Notes: generated by a model from the sequence alone, not told the origin. A stretch of DNA of 64,000 bases from Branchinecta lynchi (GCA_023053575.1 JAKZAP010000004.1:25287252-25351251); one strand, 5' to 3'. Shown: positions 41,701-56,700, counted from the stretch's first letter. A program made the numbers and translations.

Positions 41701-44700
41701 TATAGTCCGACCGCCAGGTCCTGAAAATGTGACACCCCCCTAACCCAAAAGGTACAGTAGGTTTAAAAGTGGATTCCGAGCAAATCGAACACGCTGATTC
41801 CGAATATGCCGGGAACTGGTTCCGGAAACGATGGCTTAAAGTAGAAATGAAGCCCGATGCTGTTCCATTATTTCCTCTCAATAACAAGTATCGCTCTCAA
41901 ACACAGTAGGTTGAAAAATGGGATCCGACCAAATCAAACCCGCTGATTCCGAATAAAATAAGAAATAAAATTGCGAAACAAACATAAGAGTAAAAGCAAC
42001 ATAAAGATCAGACTTTCTTGCTACTTATTTAGAGAATTTAGCGCCGTAAAATGCAAAACATCTGATTTCTGATTATTAACAGTGGAAATAATGTAGCCAA
42101 ACTTGGCATAATAAGATGGTTTTTACCCATGTTTGCAGCTCAGTCTGTCTGGTATGTTTATTATTTGAACAGTTACTTTAATGTGAACAATGCAGGTTTG
42201 GGGTAAATTAGTAGAAAGTGTAAAAAGAACCTGATGTGAAGACCGATAAAACAATACAGCATTTCATTTCTTCTGTTTTGCCCGACTGGACTGTACAAAA
42301 GTGTAAAAATAACTTGTTGTACCGACAAGACTTGGACTTCACGGATGCACCCGACAAAGTTTGCACAATTTAGTTTCTTACGTACAGAAGGGGTACCCGA
42401 CCTCGTTTTTGCACTAGCTCGATTGTTGCCGCGAAAATGTTCGTGCGGGGCAGGTGAGGTGTTCTGTCGACTCAGAATTAGAATTGATTTTGTGACGCAA
42501 TGTTGGCGAAGTTTGAGACTTCTGTGTCCATTTAACTCGCCTTTTTGTGATTTAGATATTTCTTGTAACATTTCAAAACAAGATCATATTATTTGATGCA
42601 ATTGTAATCCCTGTAGTCGTTGATGAATTTCAGCAAACTTAGGTTATTAAGCAACAGACTCGCATCACATCCTTAAGCAACCAGTGGCTATCCCTGGCAC
42701 ACGTAAGCAGCGGGTTCAATTTGGTTAGAATAAACTTATCTGCCGACAGTAGCCCACTACACCAGATGATGACACTAGTTACTGAGGAGAAGAATAACGT
42801 ATCAGGTTTATTTATTAACTACTTTATTTATTAACGGTATATTCATAATCAACGAGTTCGATTTGGTCAGAATCCACTTTCAACCTACCGTGTTTGATAG
42901 CTATACTCATTGTTGAGTAGAAATAATGGAATAGCATCAGGCTTCATTTCTACTTTAAGCCACCCTTTCCGGAATTTATTCCTGGCATATTTGAAATCAG
43001 CGGGTTCGATTTGGTCGGAATTCAATTTTTTTCAACCTACTGTGTTTGAGAGCGATACTTCTTATTGAGAGGAAATAATGGAAAAGCATCGGGCTTCATT
43101 TCTACTTTAAGCCATCGTTTCCGGAACCAGTTCCCGGCATATTTGGAATCAGCGTGTTCGATTTGGTCGGAATCCACTATTAAACCTACTGTACCTTTTG
43201 GGTCGGGTGTTTTCGAAACTAAGCGTCTTTTGACGAGCTGGCGGTCGGACTATTAATTAGCCGATCCAGGAGCGAGTTGTCGCGTTTGGTTCAGAAGGTT
43301 TCCTCTTCATTTTCCAATATTGGACTCTCTTTAAACGTAAAAAAAAATGTGAATATCTGTCTTTTAACTCCGGGCCATCCGCGTCTCTAAATTGCTTGAA
43401 GTTTCTATTCCAAGTGTTGACTCTATTCGGTGGTTGGGCTTTCTCGCTTCACACTTGTCCAAAAAACGAGAGAAACATCCTGAAAGAACCCCTCGCACTA
43501 TTTACTCTTCAACTTGCAGTATTTTAAAATATTTGAATACTTTAAAAACTAGGCTGTGCTTTCTTTAAGTAACCCACGGTTTTGGCTGTTCTAAGCCTTT
43601 TACGAGATCCGTTGACTTGTAGCGAAAACAGGAAACAATTTACATAACCGATTTTTCTGATGGAAAAACTTCTCACAGACAACCGTCGACAGCATGATAC
43701 ACATCGAAAGTAGCAAAACACGGCAAGTGAGAAAATCAGCGTAGTTTTTTTAGTGGTTAGAATGTACCGTACGAAATTGGGGTCTCCGGGTTTAGAAATA
43801 TATGGAGTGCTTATGGAAGTAGGTTGCATTGATATTATAGGTAAGACGGGTCCTTGAAAGAAAGATCGACTGCTCTTTTCTCCAATATTTTTTTGTCTGC
43901 CTTCTTTCAACAGTGTTTTTGGCTCCATCAACAGCAGCTCAGTTTTTGGCGCCGTCAACAGGAATTTTTTTGTGTATATAACTTACGTCTGACCAGTGAA
44001 TGGAATCTATTATTCATACAAAACCCCCCTGATCCAGAGTCGCAAATTAACTTACCCAGCTTGAATCAGGAACTGGGACTGATCCGAACAGAACAGCCGG
44101 ATGACGTACTCCTTCTTCCTATAGTCAGTAGCAGGTCGCGCCAAGGCGTGATGAATACGCAGCATGCCCTGCGCGCTTTCTAGTGGGAGGGGCTGCTCGA
44201 CCCGCGTTGTTCCGCCGTTAGATGTCTCATTCCTGGAGGGCGGTACTTGCTTTTTACATCCCCCCTCATCTTTGTACATGTACAGGACCAGGTCCCGGAT
44301 TACCGCAAAGTACATCTTCCAGCCTCGCTTTCCAAGAGGCGCTAAAAGGGAAGAGATTTTGATTGGCGGGACCTAAGCTGTCTAGACGCTGGATTTTGCT
44401 TTGTGATGGTCTTCCTCCGCAAAAGCCGCGTTTTATGTACTTAGCTTACGACGTCACTCCTAGTCCCGATTAACTAACATCATAAATTATGTCGGCACTA
44501 TTTGCTTAAGCTAGTTTTATTCGAGGGGTTGCTCACTTAGTGGGCAGTCACTGCATAGAATGACCGTCGGCAACTTTCAGCGGTCTTGCTAATCCCTGTA
44601 TCATTTCACTTTCACCTTTTCGGATAATATTTGGTAATAAAGAAAAACAAACAAGATTATTGTATTTCAAATATCTTCCACTTTCGGCAAAGTGCCATAT

Positions 44701-47700
44701 AGCGATCGAAATTTCCGTCCGTCCGTCGGTCTGTCCGGATTTTGATAGTTCAGGCACTTCAAAGCTAGGACGATGAAACTTGGAAGGCATATCAGGGACC
44801 CCAGAAAATGAAGTTGGAAATAGTCATTTCCCCGAGCCGAACATCGTGCGGGGGGAGTGGAGGGAGGGGGAGTCCGGAATCTTGACGTATTTATAACTTT
44901 TGAACGGGTAATCGAACCTTAATGAAACTTTATATTTAGAAGGATCCGTATCTCAGGCAACCTACTTCAAATCCGGACCAGATCCGGTGACTTTGGGGAG
45001 ACCTGGGGGGAGGACCGGAAATCTTAGGAAACGCTTAGAGGGGAGGGATCGGGATGAAACTTGGTAGGCAGAACAAACGCAAGTCCTAGATACATCGCTG
45101 ACATAGCCGGACCGGATCTGGCACTTTGGGGAGTTGTGGGGAGGGGGGGGGGGGGTCCGGAATTCTGGTGATCCCGCGAATTCGGTACCTCCCAATATGC
45201 TAGGACGATGAAACTTGGGAGGCGCATTAGGCACCAGAAAAGACTGATTTAAGAATAGTCCTTTCCCTTATCCAGCCATCATGGGGGGAGTGAAGGGATG
45301 GGGAGCCGGGAATCTAGTGGCATGCATAACTTTTGAAGGGGTAATCGGAATTGAATGAAACTTGGCAAGTGGAAAGAATCTCAAATGTTTACATGTCAAG
45401 TCCTGATTGGATCCGATACTTCTGGGGGGGGGGGGGGGTGGAGGAAGGCACCGGAAATGTCGTGAAACGCTTAGAGTCAAGGGACTGGGATGGAACTTCG
45501 TGGGAAGAACAATCATTAGCCCTAGATACGTAATTGACAGAACCAGATCGTATCGGGGCTCTGTGGGGCGAGTTGGAGGGTGTTTCCTGGAATTCGGGTG
45601 ATCGCCAGTTTAGGATCAGTTTCAGATATTCTAAGGACAATGAAACTTGCAGGGATATTAGTGACTTAAGGACCCGGCACAATACCCTAGGAAAACTTGT
45701 GTTCCTGGATCCGAACATCTTTAGAAAGTTGACGGAAGGGAAATCCGGAAATCACTGGCTTCCGTAAGTTGCGAGCGGGTGGTCCGATTCGAGTAAAATT
45801 ATATGGCTTATAAGAACAAAACATGCGTCGGAACCACATTTGGCCACCGTTGGGAGAATTGAAGGGGGGGGGGGGGACTTTTTGACATGCACAACAGTCC
45901 ATCCAAACGGATGGACTGGATGGGATGCAAGTTGGAAAATACCGAGTTTATTTGGCCTTGATTTGTTATTTGGCGTCTGGATCGGTTCCGGCCATGGTAG
46001 GAGAGGGGGGTTGAAGCGGGAATCGAAAATTTTCAGATAGGCTATGCTCTGATTCCAGTCAAACTTGATGGACGGGAGTAGGACATGTCAAAGATGCGAC
46101 GTTTATGTTTCCTAGCCGTATTCAGCCACAGCGGGAGCAATTGGAAGGGGAGGTCTGGAAATGTTGTCGCTTGCATAGGGGTCGAACAAGTTGAGCGATT
46201 TTTAATGAAACTTGGACTATAGAGACACCTCAGACACCACATGCTTTAGATGACATATGTTAGGGTTCATACCGGCGAACACGGTGAGGGAGGGGGAGAG
46301 AGTTACCAGAAATTCTCAAAAAACTCTCAGATTTGAGTGAACCTTGATAGGTGGTAAGAGAAAAATGCTTCAGATGACTCATTTAGGACTCCGAACCAGA
46401 TTCGGCTGCAGTAGGGAGAGCTAGAGGGGGGGGGGGGGTGCTGGAAATCGTGTGGCACGTCTAGGGACCAAACGAGTGGATCTATTGGGTTGAAACTTGG
46501 AAGGTAGAAAAGTCATTTGACCTCGACGATCCGAGGCGATGCCGGAAATGCTCAAAGCTGAGTGAAACTAGATATCCTATTTCTAGGTCTGAACCGCATT
46601 TTTTGGATGGCGGGGTATTTTGTGATGTTCTCATCTAATTTCCTGTACGACCTACTCGTATCAAGTGCCATATGAGCTCGTAGCTCTTGTTTCAGTACAT
46701 TCAGTTCTTGTACAAATTCAATATTAGCTATCCAGTTATTTCAACTGAAAAACGTAGAATTAAAGTTAACGAGTTCAATCACAACTTACACCCCTTATTT
46801 TTATAACTGGAAAAGTAGTGTGTTTGTGTAGCTGGAATATTCATTACATTAGGCTAATTTTGTCTACGCAAAAGTTGTCCGTCTGTCCGTCCGTCCGTTC
46901 GTCTGTTAGCACGATAACTCTCGAAGGGGTTGAGGTATTTTAATCAAACTTGGCATGAAGACTCTTTCGGCCAAAGCACAGGTCAAGTTCGAAGATGGGC
47001 AATGTAGCTCTATATTTATGGGTGGGGGAGGGGTTTGAAATTAAGGAGAACACAAAATATTTTTTAAAAGCTAATAAAATAGTCAAATTAGCGGTAATGA
47101 GACATGCTGAATCCGAATAAGAAATTTATTTTCTCGCGGGACAAATAGTTCACCCGGAATCCGGCGAAAACCGGAAAATTTGTGAAAAATAAAAGTTAAA
47201 TATGAAGTTGATAGGAGGTTCGATTAAGGGGCAAGGAAACGTGCCGAGTCCGAATATGAAAATTATTTTTTTCGCCGGACAGTTAGTCCGGCCGGAATCC
47301 GGCCAAAACCGGAGAATTTGTTTAAAGTAAAAGTTTTATTTAAATTTGATAAGATGTTCGATTTGGGAGTAAGTAGACATGCTGAATCCGTATATGACAA
47401 TCATTTTCTCACCGGACGTATGGATTGCTCGGAATCCGGCTGATAACGGAAAATTTGTTAAAAGTAAAAGTTTAATCTGAAGTTGATTATTGTTTGGATG
47501 TAGGGGTAAGGAGACATGCTGAATTCGTTTTGAGCTTTATTTTTTTGTCGGACAAGTAGTTCCGGAATTCCGCCGAAACCGGAAAATCGGCAGAAAGTTT
47601 CGATCTACTTCGTCATATGACTTAAAGGGGTAAACGCACATGCTGAATTCATATCTGAACTAGGTTTTCTGATATGATTAGCTATTTGGCCTTAATCTGT

Positions 47701-50700
47701 TTCTAGATTTTAATAGTATAGATTTTCTAGATTTTAATAGTAAAAGTGTTCAAGGAGTCTGGCGAAGACTTGATCTGGCGAAGAAATGACCCATTTGTCT
47801 GGATCAGATTAGAACTTTTTGGGATCCCACCGAAACTTTTGGTCTTGTTTCCTTTGTGTTCTTCATTCGGTACTTTTTTTTACCTTTTGGTATTACGATG
47901 GGTAAATAAGCTCACATATATTTATTATACACCCGCCTGGGCAAGGGTACTTCCGTGTTGTAAGACAGCAACCCCTGAGTTTTATTCTTTAATTACCGAG
48001 AATGACTACTTTTACTGGACAGGACACAGGAAATTAGAATCACACTGGACAGCTAGTTTTCAGTCCTATCTGTCTGATACCTCCTGACATGAAATAAACT
48101 AAAAAGGATAGAATTAAGGCGAAACCGGACTGAAAAGTAAGAATACACTAAAACGCGTTGTGACGGTTCCGTCACAATTATGTTCTCAGCGTTGCCAACG
48201 TGGCAACCGCGGCGGAAACCCTTCATGCATCCTGAAGTATAAAAAAGTGTGACTGTTTAGTTCCTTATCCGATATTGTACCTGACTACAAATAAAGAACA
48301 CATAAATGACGATGCACAACCAATAAGTCAGCTACATTTTATTAGAGCTATATTTCGACCCTTCTTGGCAAGGGTCCTCTTTAGGCGGAAGTTGGAATAT
48401 TAGAAAATGATTCATTCTCCAGCTTGAGCCTGACGAGGACCCTTGCTAAGAAGGGCCGAAATGCAGCTCTAATAAAATGTAGCTGACTTATCCGTTTCGC
48501 ACCGTCAAACATGATTCGCAGTCAGCTTGGGCTGAAGGGATATCTCAAAACACGTAAACCTACAAAACAATTACGTTCCCCTGGAAATTCCCTGGCCAAA
48601 GCTGCCATGTGGCTAAAAATGTCAATTCCATCACACGACGTCGCTATCAGTCAAATCTTTATGGGGGTTTGGGCGTGGCAGAAGGAAGACATAATAAGAA
48701 AAGGGTCGTTTCTTCTTCTTTTTTTGTTTACTATAGTGTTAAGGTTAGTTTTTCACTCGGGGTTAAACCTCTTAACAAGTATACACTTCTGAGGGTGTTG
48801 TAGTTGCTAGTATTTTTTCCAATAAACCCGATATATAATCTAATCTAAACAGGAAGGAAAGGCGTAGGCTATTGGCGGATTCGTCTACTTCAAATCTTGT
48901 CTGCTGCTACACTTTCAAAGACAAAGTACGACCCACCTCCAAAAAGATTTTGGGATACCCTATGCCTAATTCTGGATACCCTAAGCCAAGTACTGTGTAC
49001 CCTGAACACAATAAAATACAGATGATGCGGTAGTGGTATGTGTGGTAGACTCAGTACCAGTACCGCATATTGAAGACAAATGTACTGACTTGAATAAGTG
49101 ACGGCACGAGCTGGTACCTCTGGCTGCACTTGGTTCACTTCCATGGCCATACCAGGCAATGACTTCCTATTCAGGAACCAAAACATGCGTAGCTTCGGGG
49201 GTAGGTTCACACAGACCTCGCGGAGAAGATACTAGCTTTAGGCTGCTTTCACATTGACTCGGCGTTGCCATGCGTCGCGTATGCGTTTATCTTGCGCTGC
49301 ATACAGTTTGCGTAGCGTATCTTATCTGCGCGAGAACATGTCAAGCTAGATGCGCATTTACGTTTTACTTTTTCGTTTTCTTCTGCCAAATTTTCATTTC
49401 TTTCATCAATTAGTAAGTTTGAAACATCACTAGTAGATTTTCTTCATCATTAGTAGGTTATTCTCCAGTTTCTCTTCAAAAGCTTGCATTTTTCACTAAA
49501 GAATCTGATGCGTAACGCGTTGACGCAACGCAAGAATAGCTTGGTTCTATTCTTGCGTTGCGTTTTATTTGTCTGAGTAAGCTCTGCGTTGCGTCGCCGC
49601 AACCGTAACGCAGACGTTGCGTGGCTTAGTGGGAAAGGCTCTACACGTCAATGTGAAAGCGTCTTAACAGCAAGGCCGTATCCAGGGGGGGGGGAGAGGG
49701 GTGGTTAGGGGTTTGACCCCCCTAACCCCCAAAACATACAAAAACAATCTCTGATTTATGTGTTTTTTGTACTTTTTTGTCCGACCAGGAGGCCCCCCCC
49801 CCCCCGAAATAAATTCCTGGATACGGACCTGCTTAACTGTCACACATATTCGTCCTGATTCCTGCAGAGCATTGAAGGCTGGATGTGGTCACAATATAGC
49901 CCAAGGCATGTCAATCGATCAACTATTTACTTTTCAGGCCCAAGTCCGGTCTCAGCCGACGGCTAGCTGGTCGGGTAATAAACCAATAAATCTACATCTC
50001 AGCTAACTACTCTTCATCAAATCTTTATTAAAACTCTATAAATGTTTTTAACAAGCAGGGTCTTGCCTGGTTCATTCCATTCCTGACAAGACGGGTGAAA
50101 GCTTGCCGAACAGGCCATTCGAGGAGCAAAATCCCCTTTCAATTTCGGCAAATCCAACTCCAACACTCACAATAACATCCATTGATAAACCGAACATAAA
50201 AATTCACTTACTTCGCTTTCCACCTGGATCCAAACAGCTTTTCCTCATAATGTAACCTCGTTTAAACTCGGTTCCCATTCCCGGATTGGGAACATCCAAA
50301 TAGGGATTGGCTGAAATGGCCAGTAATTTGCCTTGGGTTTCTTTGGCGCCCACGAGGGACCCCTCTTCGTAGCCTTCGTCGCTGCAAGGAAAATGGAGCT
50401 CTAGTCAGGAAGTCTATTAAAATTCAACTGGAGTGTCGAACTGATTTTCCAGCTAGCGAGAAATCTAGTCATTTGATCTGCTACGCCCACTGGCGACGCG
50501 TCTTCTAACCGCATGCTGAAACTGTCAAATCGAATCATTATTTTATGAATGAATGAATATGTTTACTACCCATCTTTACATGCCGATGAAAAATTTGTAG
50601 CATGCGTAGTTGTATGATAGTTGTACGAAAAAGTTGCATGTAATACTATGTAACAGTAAAGAATACTATCATTTAATGTGCCTCAGACTGGTCCAAACTT

Positions 50701-53700
50701 AAGCAGTAATAACCAGTAGCATCCTGTCTTGCCATAGTAGTATCTAGGTTTGCTAATAGTAGCAATAGTAGCATGCAATATAATGTAGTAACACGGAAGC
50801 AGCATGTAGTAGCATCAGTTAGTACTGCATGCTACTTTTTCGTACAACTTCATACTAATATTTTGATATAAAGTTTTCGTCGGGAGAAAATGCCACTGAT
50901 GGAGTATAAAAAAAAAGAAATAAAGAAAGTGGAACAGTGAACAGCACACAAGACACAATTTTAACTTGGCAATACGTAATTCAAAAAAGAGAAAAAAAGA
51001 ACAAAAATAATAATATACTCTTTCTGTAACTATTGTTTAATTGCTGTATAGAGGCTCTTTAGAGGGTCGAGGGATTCCAGAAATCGAGCACGACGCTCTA
51101 AAACAGCCTCAATCGGATCTTTAATCCCATGATTTCGTGTAACTCGTCGATTATGAGACCACAGCGGCAACCCAAGCAGGAATTTAGCATATTTGTAAAA
51201 AGTACTTCTAATAGTTCTAAAATCAGATGTGTGGAAAAGTTTCCAGAAAGGTGCTAGTGCAAGTGCATGCGGTAATGCAAGAGCATTATACAGCTGAGCT
51301 AGCACCAGTCTGTCCTTATTTCACCACCGAACAATTTTAGAAATGAGCAAATGTCTCCAATCAACCCTTCTTCTGAAATATTTTTTTAACCAGTTACGCC
51401 CAAACGTATATCTAGAGGAAATTCCAATACGATCCGGCCAGCGCTGTACAAGATTTGAATGAATTGCGCTTTTTGTCTTGGAGTCTGCATATGTAAACCT
51501 CCAGAAACGAACATCCCTCTTTTGAAAACGTCACGCTCAGGAGAAGAATTCTCTCCGTGGCCATGTCTGTAAATGCATTCTCCATGGTGTGTTCAAGTAT
51601 GGTTTCATTGTTCAGGTGTCCTTTAACCCTAAATCGAACATCTAATCAACATCAAGAAAAACTTACTTTTAACAAACTGCCCGGTTTTTGGCGGATTCCG
51701 GACGAAATACTTGTCCGGCGGGAAAATGGTCTTCATATTCGTGTTCCGCATGTTTGTTTACCCCTTAATTTGAACCCCCACCCCAAAACATTGGGCTACA
51801 GAGCCCATCTTCGAACTTGACCTGTACTTTGACCCAAAGGATCCTCCCACCAAGTTTATCAAAGTATCTCAATCCCCTCGAAAGTTATCATGCGGACAGA
51901 AAGACGGACAACTTTTGCGATATCATAGGTATCCCTCCACTTACGTTTTGGGATCCCAAAAAGCTGGCTCCTCCTCATTATCATGATAACTTGTAGGAAC
52001 TTCTTTGGATCGTAACGTGAGTAGACGGAAGATTCATCTCTAGTCCTCTTATTGGTCGTCGTTCATTATCTATCATCTGCGCCAACGCCCAACATGTTGA
52101 CGTGGAAAACATTTTAACCTATAGTTCTGCCGCCCGAGCCGCACTGACGCAAGAGTTACCGGTGACAAAAAGTCTTCTTGTTGCAAAGAGGAAAGAAAAA
52201 AAGAATCTTTTCAGCCGAGACTATTAGTTGGGACTATTTGTCCCTAGAGCTATCAAATTAAAAGAAACTCGTGGGCCGTGGCAAAAAATGGCCCAAACAA
52301 ATTGTGATGTTTGTCATTTCTTTACGATGTGATAGATGATGGTGAAATTTTATTTACGCACTTCAGAAAAGGAAAATAGCGCAGTACAGACAAAGAAAAG
52401 GAAAAAAATATACTGAGCTTTCAATAATTTAGTAAATGCGCAAGATCAATAAATAAATTGATTGGATAATCTAATCGCACATTTTCCCGCTAAAGTCAGA
52501 AAGCATGTGGTATGCTTGCTACGTCCAAAGCGCGTTACAACAGATGCAAAATGGAGCAAAAATCATAGCTTGGAAACCCTATTTCGTATTTGGATTGGGT
52601 TTCCTGCAGGCAATGTTAACGGAAGTCATACAGAAAGGGATGATACTTGGTACTCTTCATTCAGGTGTCCTTTAAGAAGACATGAAAATCATTTTCTACC
52701 TGGACAAGTAGATCGTCCGGAATCCGGCCAAAACCGGAAAATATGTTAAAAGTAAAAGTTTTATTTGTAGTTGATCAGATATCCGATTTATGGATAAGAA
52801 GAGATGCTGAATCCAGCTGGAACCGGAAATTTTTTATAAGTTAAATTTTTATTTGAAGTTGATTAGATGTTCGATATAGGGGAAAGAGGATCCGCTGAAT
52901 TCATTGTTTAGCTTTCTTTTTTTGCCAGACAAGTAGTTCCGGAATTCGGCCGAAACCGGAAAAATATGACTTATAGGGGTACACACATGCTGAATCAATA
53001 TCTGTCCTTGGTTTTCTCAGATGATTAGCTATTAATTGGCCTTAATCTCTTACTGAATTTGAATATTAAAAATGTTCATTAGTCTGGCGAAGACAAGACC
53101 CAATTGTCTAGATCAAATATTGAATTCCCATCAAACCTTTGGTCTTGTTCTTTTGCGGCTAGGGAAAGTTTCTTGCCACCCGCCGCCCTGTGAACAAGAT
53201 GCGTACTTTCTTCTGTCTCCTTTGGGCCGGTGTTTTGCTATTTACATTATTTTGAAGAAAACCATTTTTTTTTTCATCAATATTTGCTCATTTGCGCGAA
53301 CTGTTCCGTTCTGCACGGTACGTTTTCCCTTCACAAGGCTTCATTAAACCATACCCCTTCACTAAATAGCTTATGCCTCCAATTTTCCGCTACTGACTCA
53401 GAATTGCTACATTCCAAACCGCGAGGGGCGGACTAGGGGGACGGCCCTCCCGCGAGGGCGGGGCTTAATTATGAAAAGTTGTCTATGGGAAGCCTATGTT
53501 TGACTAGACAACAAAAGCATCAAGACAACTTAGAAAGGGAAATCGAAAACAGGCAGGCTAGGGGGGGGGGGAGGAATAATGAGAGGGAAAGCGAATAGCG
53601 TCAGGTTTCAGTTCTGCTTTACTACTCAGTTCTGCAACTACACTGTAAACAAAACCTTGCAGTATCTACTACTGGGATTGACTTGTCTTTAAAAAGATAA

Positions 53701-56700
53701 TCTTATCTCTAATTCGGATTAATCTTAGCTCAGTACAGATAAGATTAATCCCAGTACTGCAGTTAACTTTAATCCTTACTCGGAGAAACTTTTTACAGTG
53801 TATGTAACAATTTGGTGCTAGGCGTTGGCGCAGATCGTTTCTGAATACAATACGAGGAATCACTAACACAAACCATTAGTTCTACGCAAGCGCTGTCTGC
53901 AGCCTAAAAGCGAAACCTAGGGAAGTTGGGCAAACGATCAGTACATGCCAACTTACGACTCCATAGTTTGCAATTCAAGAGTAGAAGGGGAACTAACCGG
54001 ATCCCAGATGAGCTGAGAGGTAGGAGCTCTCTTGCGTCATTTAAAAAAAAAGTAAAAAATCATTTATTGGCATTACAGAAGAATAATTAAATAAGGTCTG
54101 ATAAAATAAAATAAAAAAATTATGCTTAAGAATAAAATAATAATAACCTTTTTTTTTTTTTTTTTATGATGGGGTGGCTTCCCCGGGGGCAAGGTGCAGG
54201 AAGGTAATTGGTTAGTTTTTTGTTTTGTTTTTTGAGAGGCAAGGTTGTGTCTGAGAGCAGGAGCAGTGACCACTCTGCGTATTATGTTTAAAATGTAATG
54301 ATTGTGGTTCTCGGCGTCCAGAAATGGACTGAGTGTTTTGTTTATGTATGATTTATTTTGTATTGTTAATAAACCCATTGAACTTGAAAGAAAACCGTCT
54401 GGAGGTCTAAGACTAAATCCTAAGTGCACGGTTTTTCTAATCCTTCTTCAAGAGGAAGAGCGGTTTTCTCACCATCGCTCGATATCGCAATTAACAACAA
54501 GAATCGAGAATCTAGGTAGGACTTTACTTCATTATCCTAAAAACATCAGAAGCCCAGGAAACACATTTTCTGGAAAGACTATTTGTTTCTCCTATCTTGC
54601 AACGTGAAAGCGTCGATGCAATAACAGTAAACGGTGGAAAATGAGAGACTCGGCGGAATTGGTATTGCCTCGAAATGAACAGGGGCCCTCGGGATCGAGC
54701 GACTAGCTACGGCTGGTTATTTCTATTAGAACGTTTAGCCGCTTCATGCTTGATCAAGGAGTTAAAAAGGATGTCAGAGAAGTAGAAGTAGACCAAAATC
54801 CTGCCATATACTAAAAGTTTAAAGCATACTTCGCACTATTTTTTTAAATGATTTAATGATCAAGAAAAAATGTGCAGACCAATCCAACTTGGTAGCTCTA
54901 TGCTTTGTCCGACAGAATCGATAACGTACCTTGGTGTCCCCATAGGAAGGACCCTAAAAGAGACTCGGTCTCTCCTTTTACAAAACGCGGAGAAGAAACT
55001 TCGATTCGCTTACGCTTCTTTCGTGAAAAACAAGGTCCACTTTGAATGCAGTCTGCTCGCCAAACTCTACAGCGCTGTGGCGCTACCCCACGTTTTATAT
55101 CTGGCTCCATTTTGAAAACTATTTAAGACTACCGAGCAGTCTCGAGTCAGGTCGCTTTATTTTCGTTACCTAAAATATTTGCTAAAAATGCTACCGTGGA
55201 CACGCAACAGGTACCTAATAAGAAAATTCAGCCTGGTAGAACCCAACGAGGCTGTAGATAAGTTAGTCCAGAAAGTTCTTGGAACGGCCGCACACCCGTG
55301 GTTACCAGTACTTTGTGCCCAATGGATGACCACTGATTAACTCGCCATTTGTGTTTTACTTTATCTGTAGTGCAGTATACATTTTGTTGTTTCTATTTTT
55401 CTGTTCTTTATTTCTTTTTCTTCCATTTACTCCGTTCTTGTTCAGTCTGAATGTAACGGGTTATAAAGAATATACATACATACATACTTCGCACTATTCA
55501 CTATTTATGTCAAAATTCGCAACTATCTGAATTCGCAAAACTAGGCTCTGCTTTTAAAGCAGCGCTGTTACTAGAAATGATCTTTTCACTACGAAATGGA
55601 TCAGAAAAAACATTTCTCGAAAATAACATACTTTCCATCTAAATTTAGAGATTTTCTTGTTAGCGCCTGTCAACTCAATCCAGCTTTCCTGCTCTCCGAC
55701 GCGGCGGCTGGGCGCAAAACGTTTGAAAACTGAATGCGCCGTGGTTAAAAAGTAGGAAAACCAAGCAAATGAAAAAAGTTAGAACAAAAAATTTTCTCAT
55801 ATCCTTATATGTGAAGGAGTTGTCAGCGGACGCGTTGAAGATTCCGACAAACTTGGTTGTATACGAGCAAAACTCCGCACGGCCAAAAACCGCCAAAAGT
55901 GAGTCGGCATAAAACGAAACAATGGAGAAAGTTGGGGATTTTAGAAGCTTATAATTCCATAAGAGAGCTAGGTATATTATAAAAGGTAGAATAGGGTTCT
56001 TTAAAAACTTATCCACGGCTTTGGTTGTTTTAAGCCTCTTCCCAGAACCATTGACTTCTAGCAACAAGAGCTGAAAGCTCATATGGCATATATAAACCCT
56101 ATATGTCATATCTGTTTTGACAAAAACTTCCTGCCATACTTCTTCCAATTTACTGGTTTCGGCCGAATTCCGGAACTACCTGTCCGGCAAAAAGAAAGAA
56201 AGCTAAAAAACGAACTCAGCGTATCTTCTTTCCCCTATATCGAACATCTAATCAACTTCAAACTCAAATTTAACTTATAAAAAATTTTCCGGTTCCAGGC
56301 GGACCTTTGGTCCGGATTCCGGGCAAACTATATGTCCGGGTAAAAAATGATTGTCATACACGGATTCAGCATCTCGTTTTACCCCTAAATGGGATGTCTA
56401 ATCAACTACAAATACTTTTAACAATTTTCCGGTTTTGGCCGGATTCCGGGCGAACTACTTGCCCGGCGAGAAAATGGTTTTCACCATTAGTGTTCAGCAT
56501 GTATTCCTACCCATAAACCGAACATTTAATGAACTTCAAATTCAAATTTAACTTGTAACAAATTTTCAGGTTCCAGCCGGATTCCGGGCTAACTATATGT
56601 CCGGGTAAAAAATTAGTGTCATACACGGATTCAGCATATCTTCTTACCCCTGAGTTGGACACCTAATAAACTACAAATCCTTTTAAAAATTCTCCGGTTT

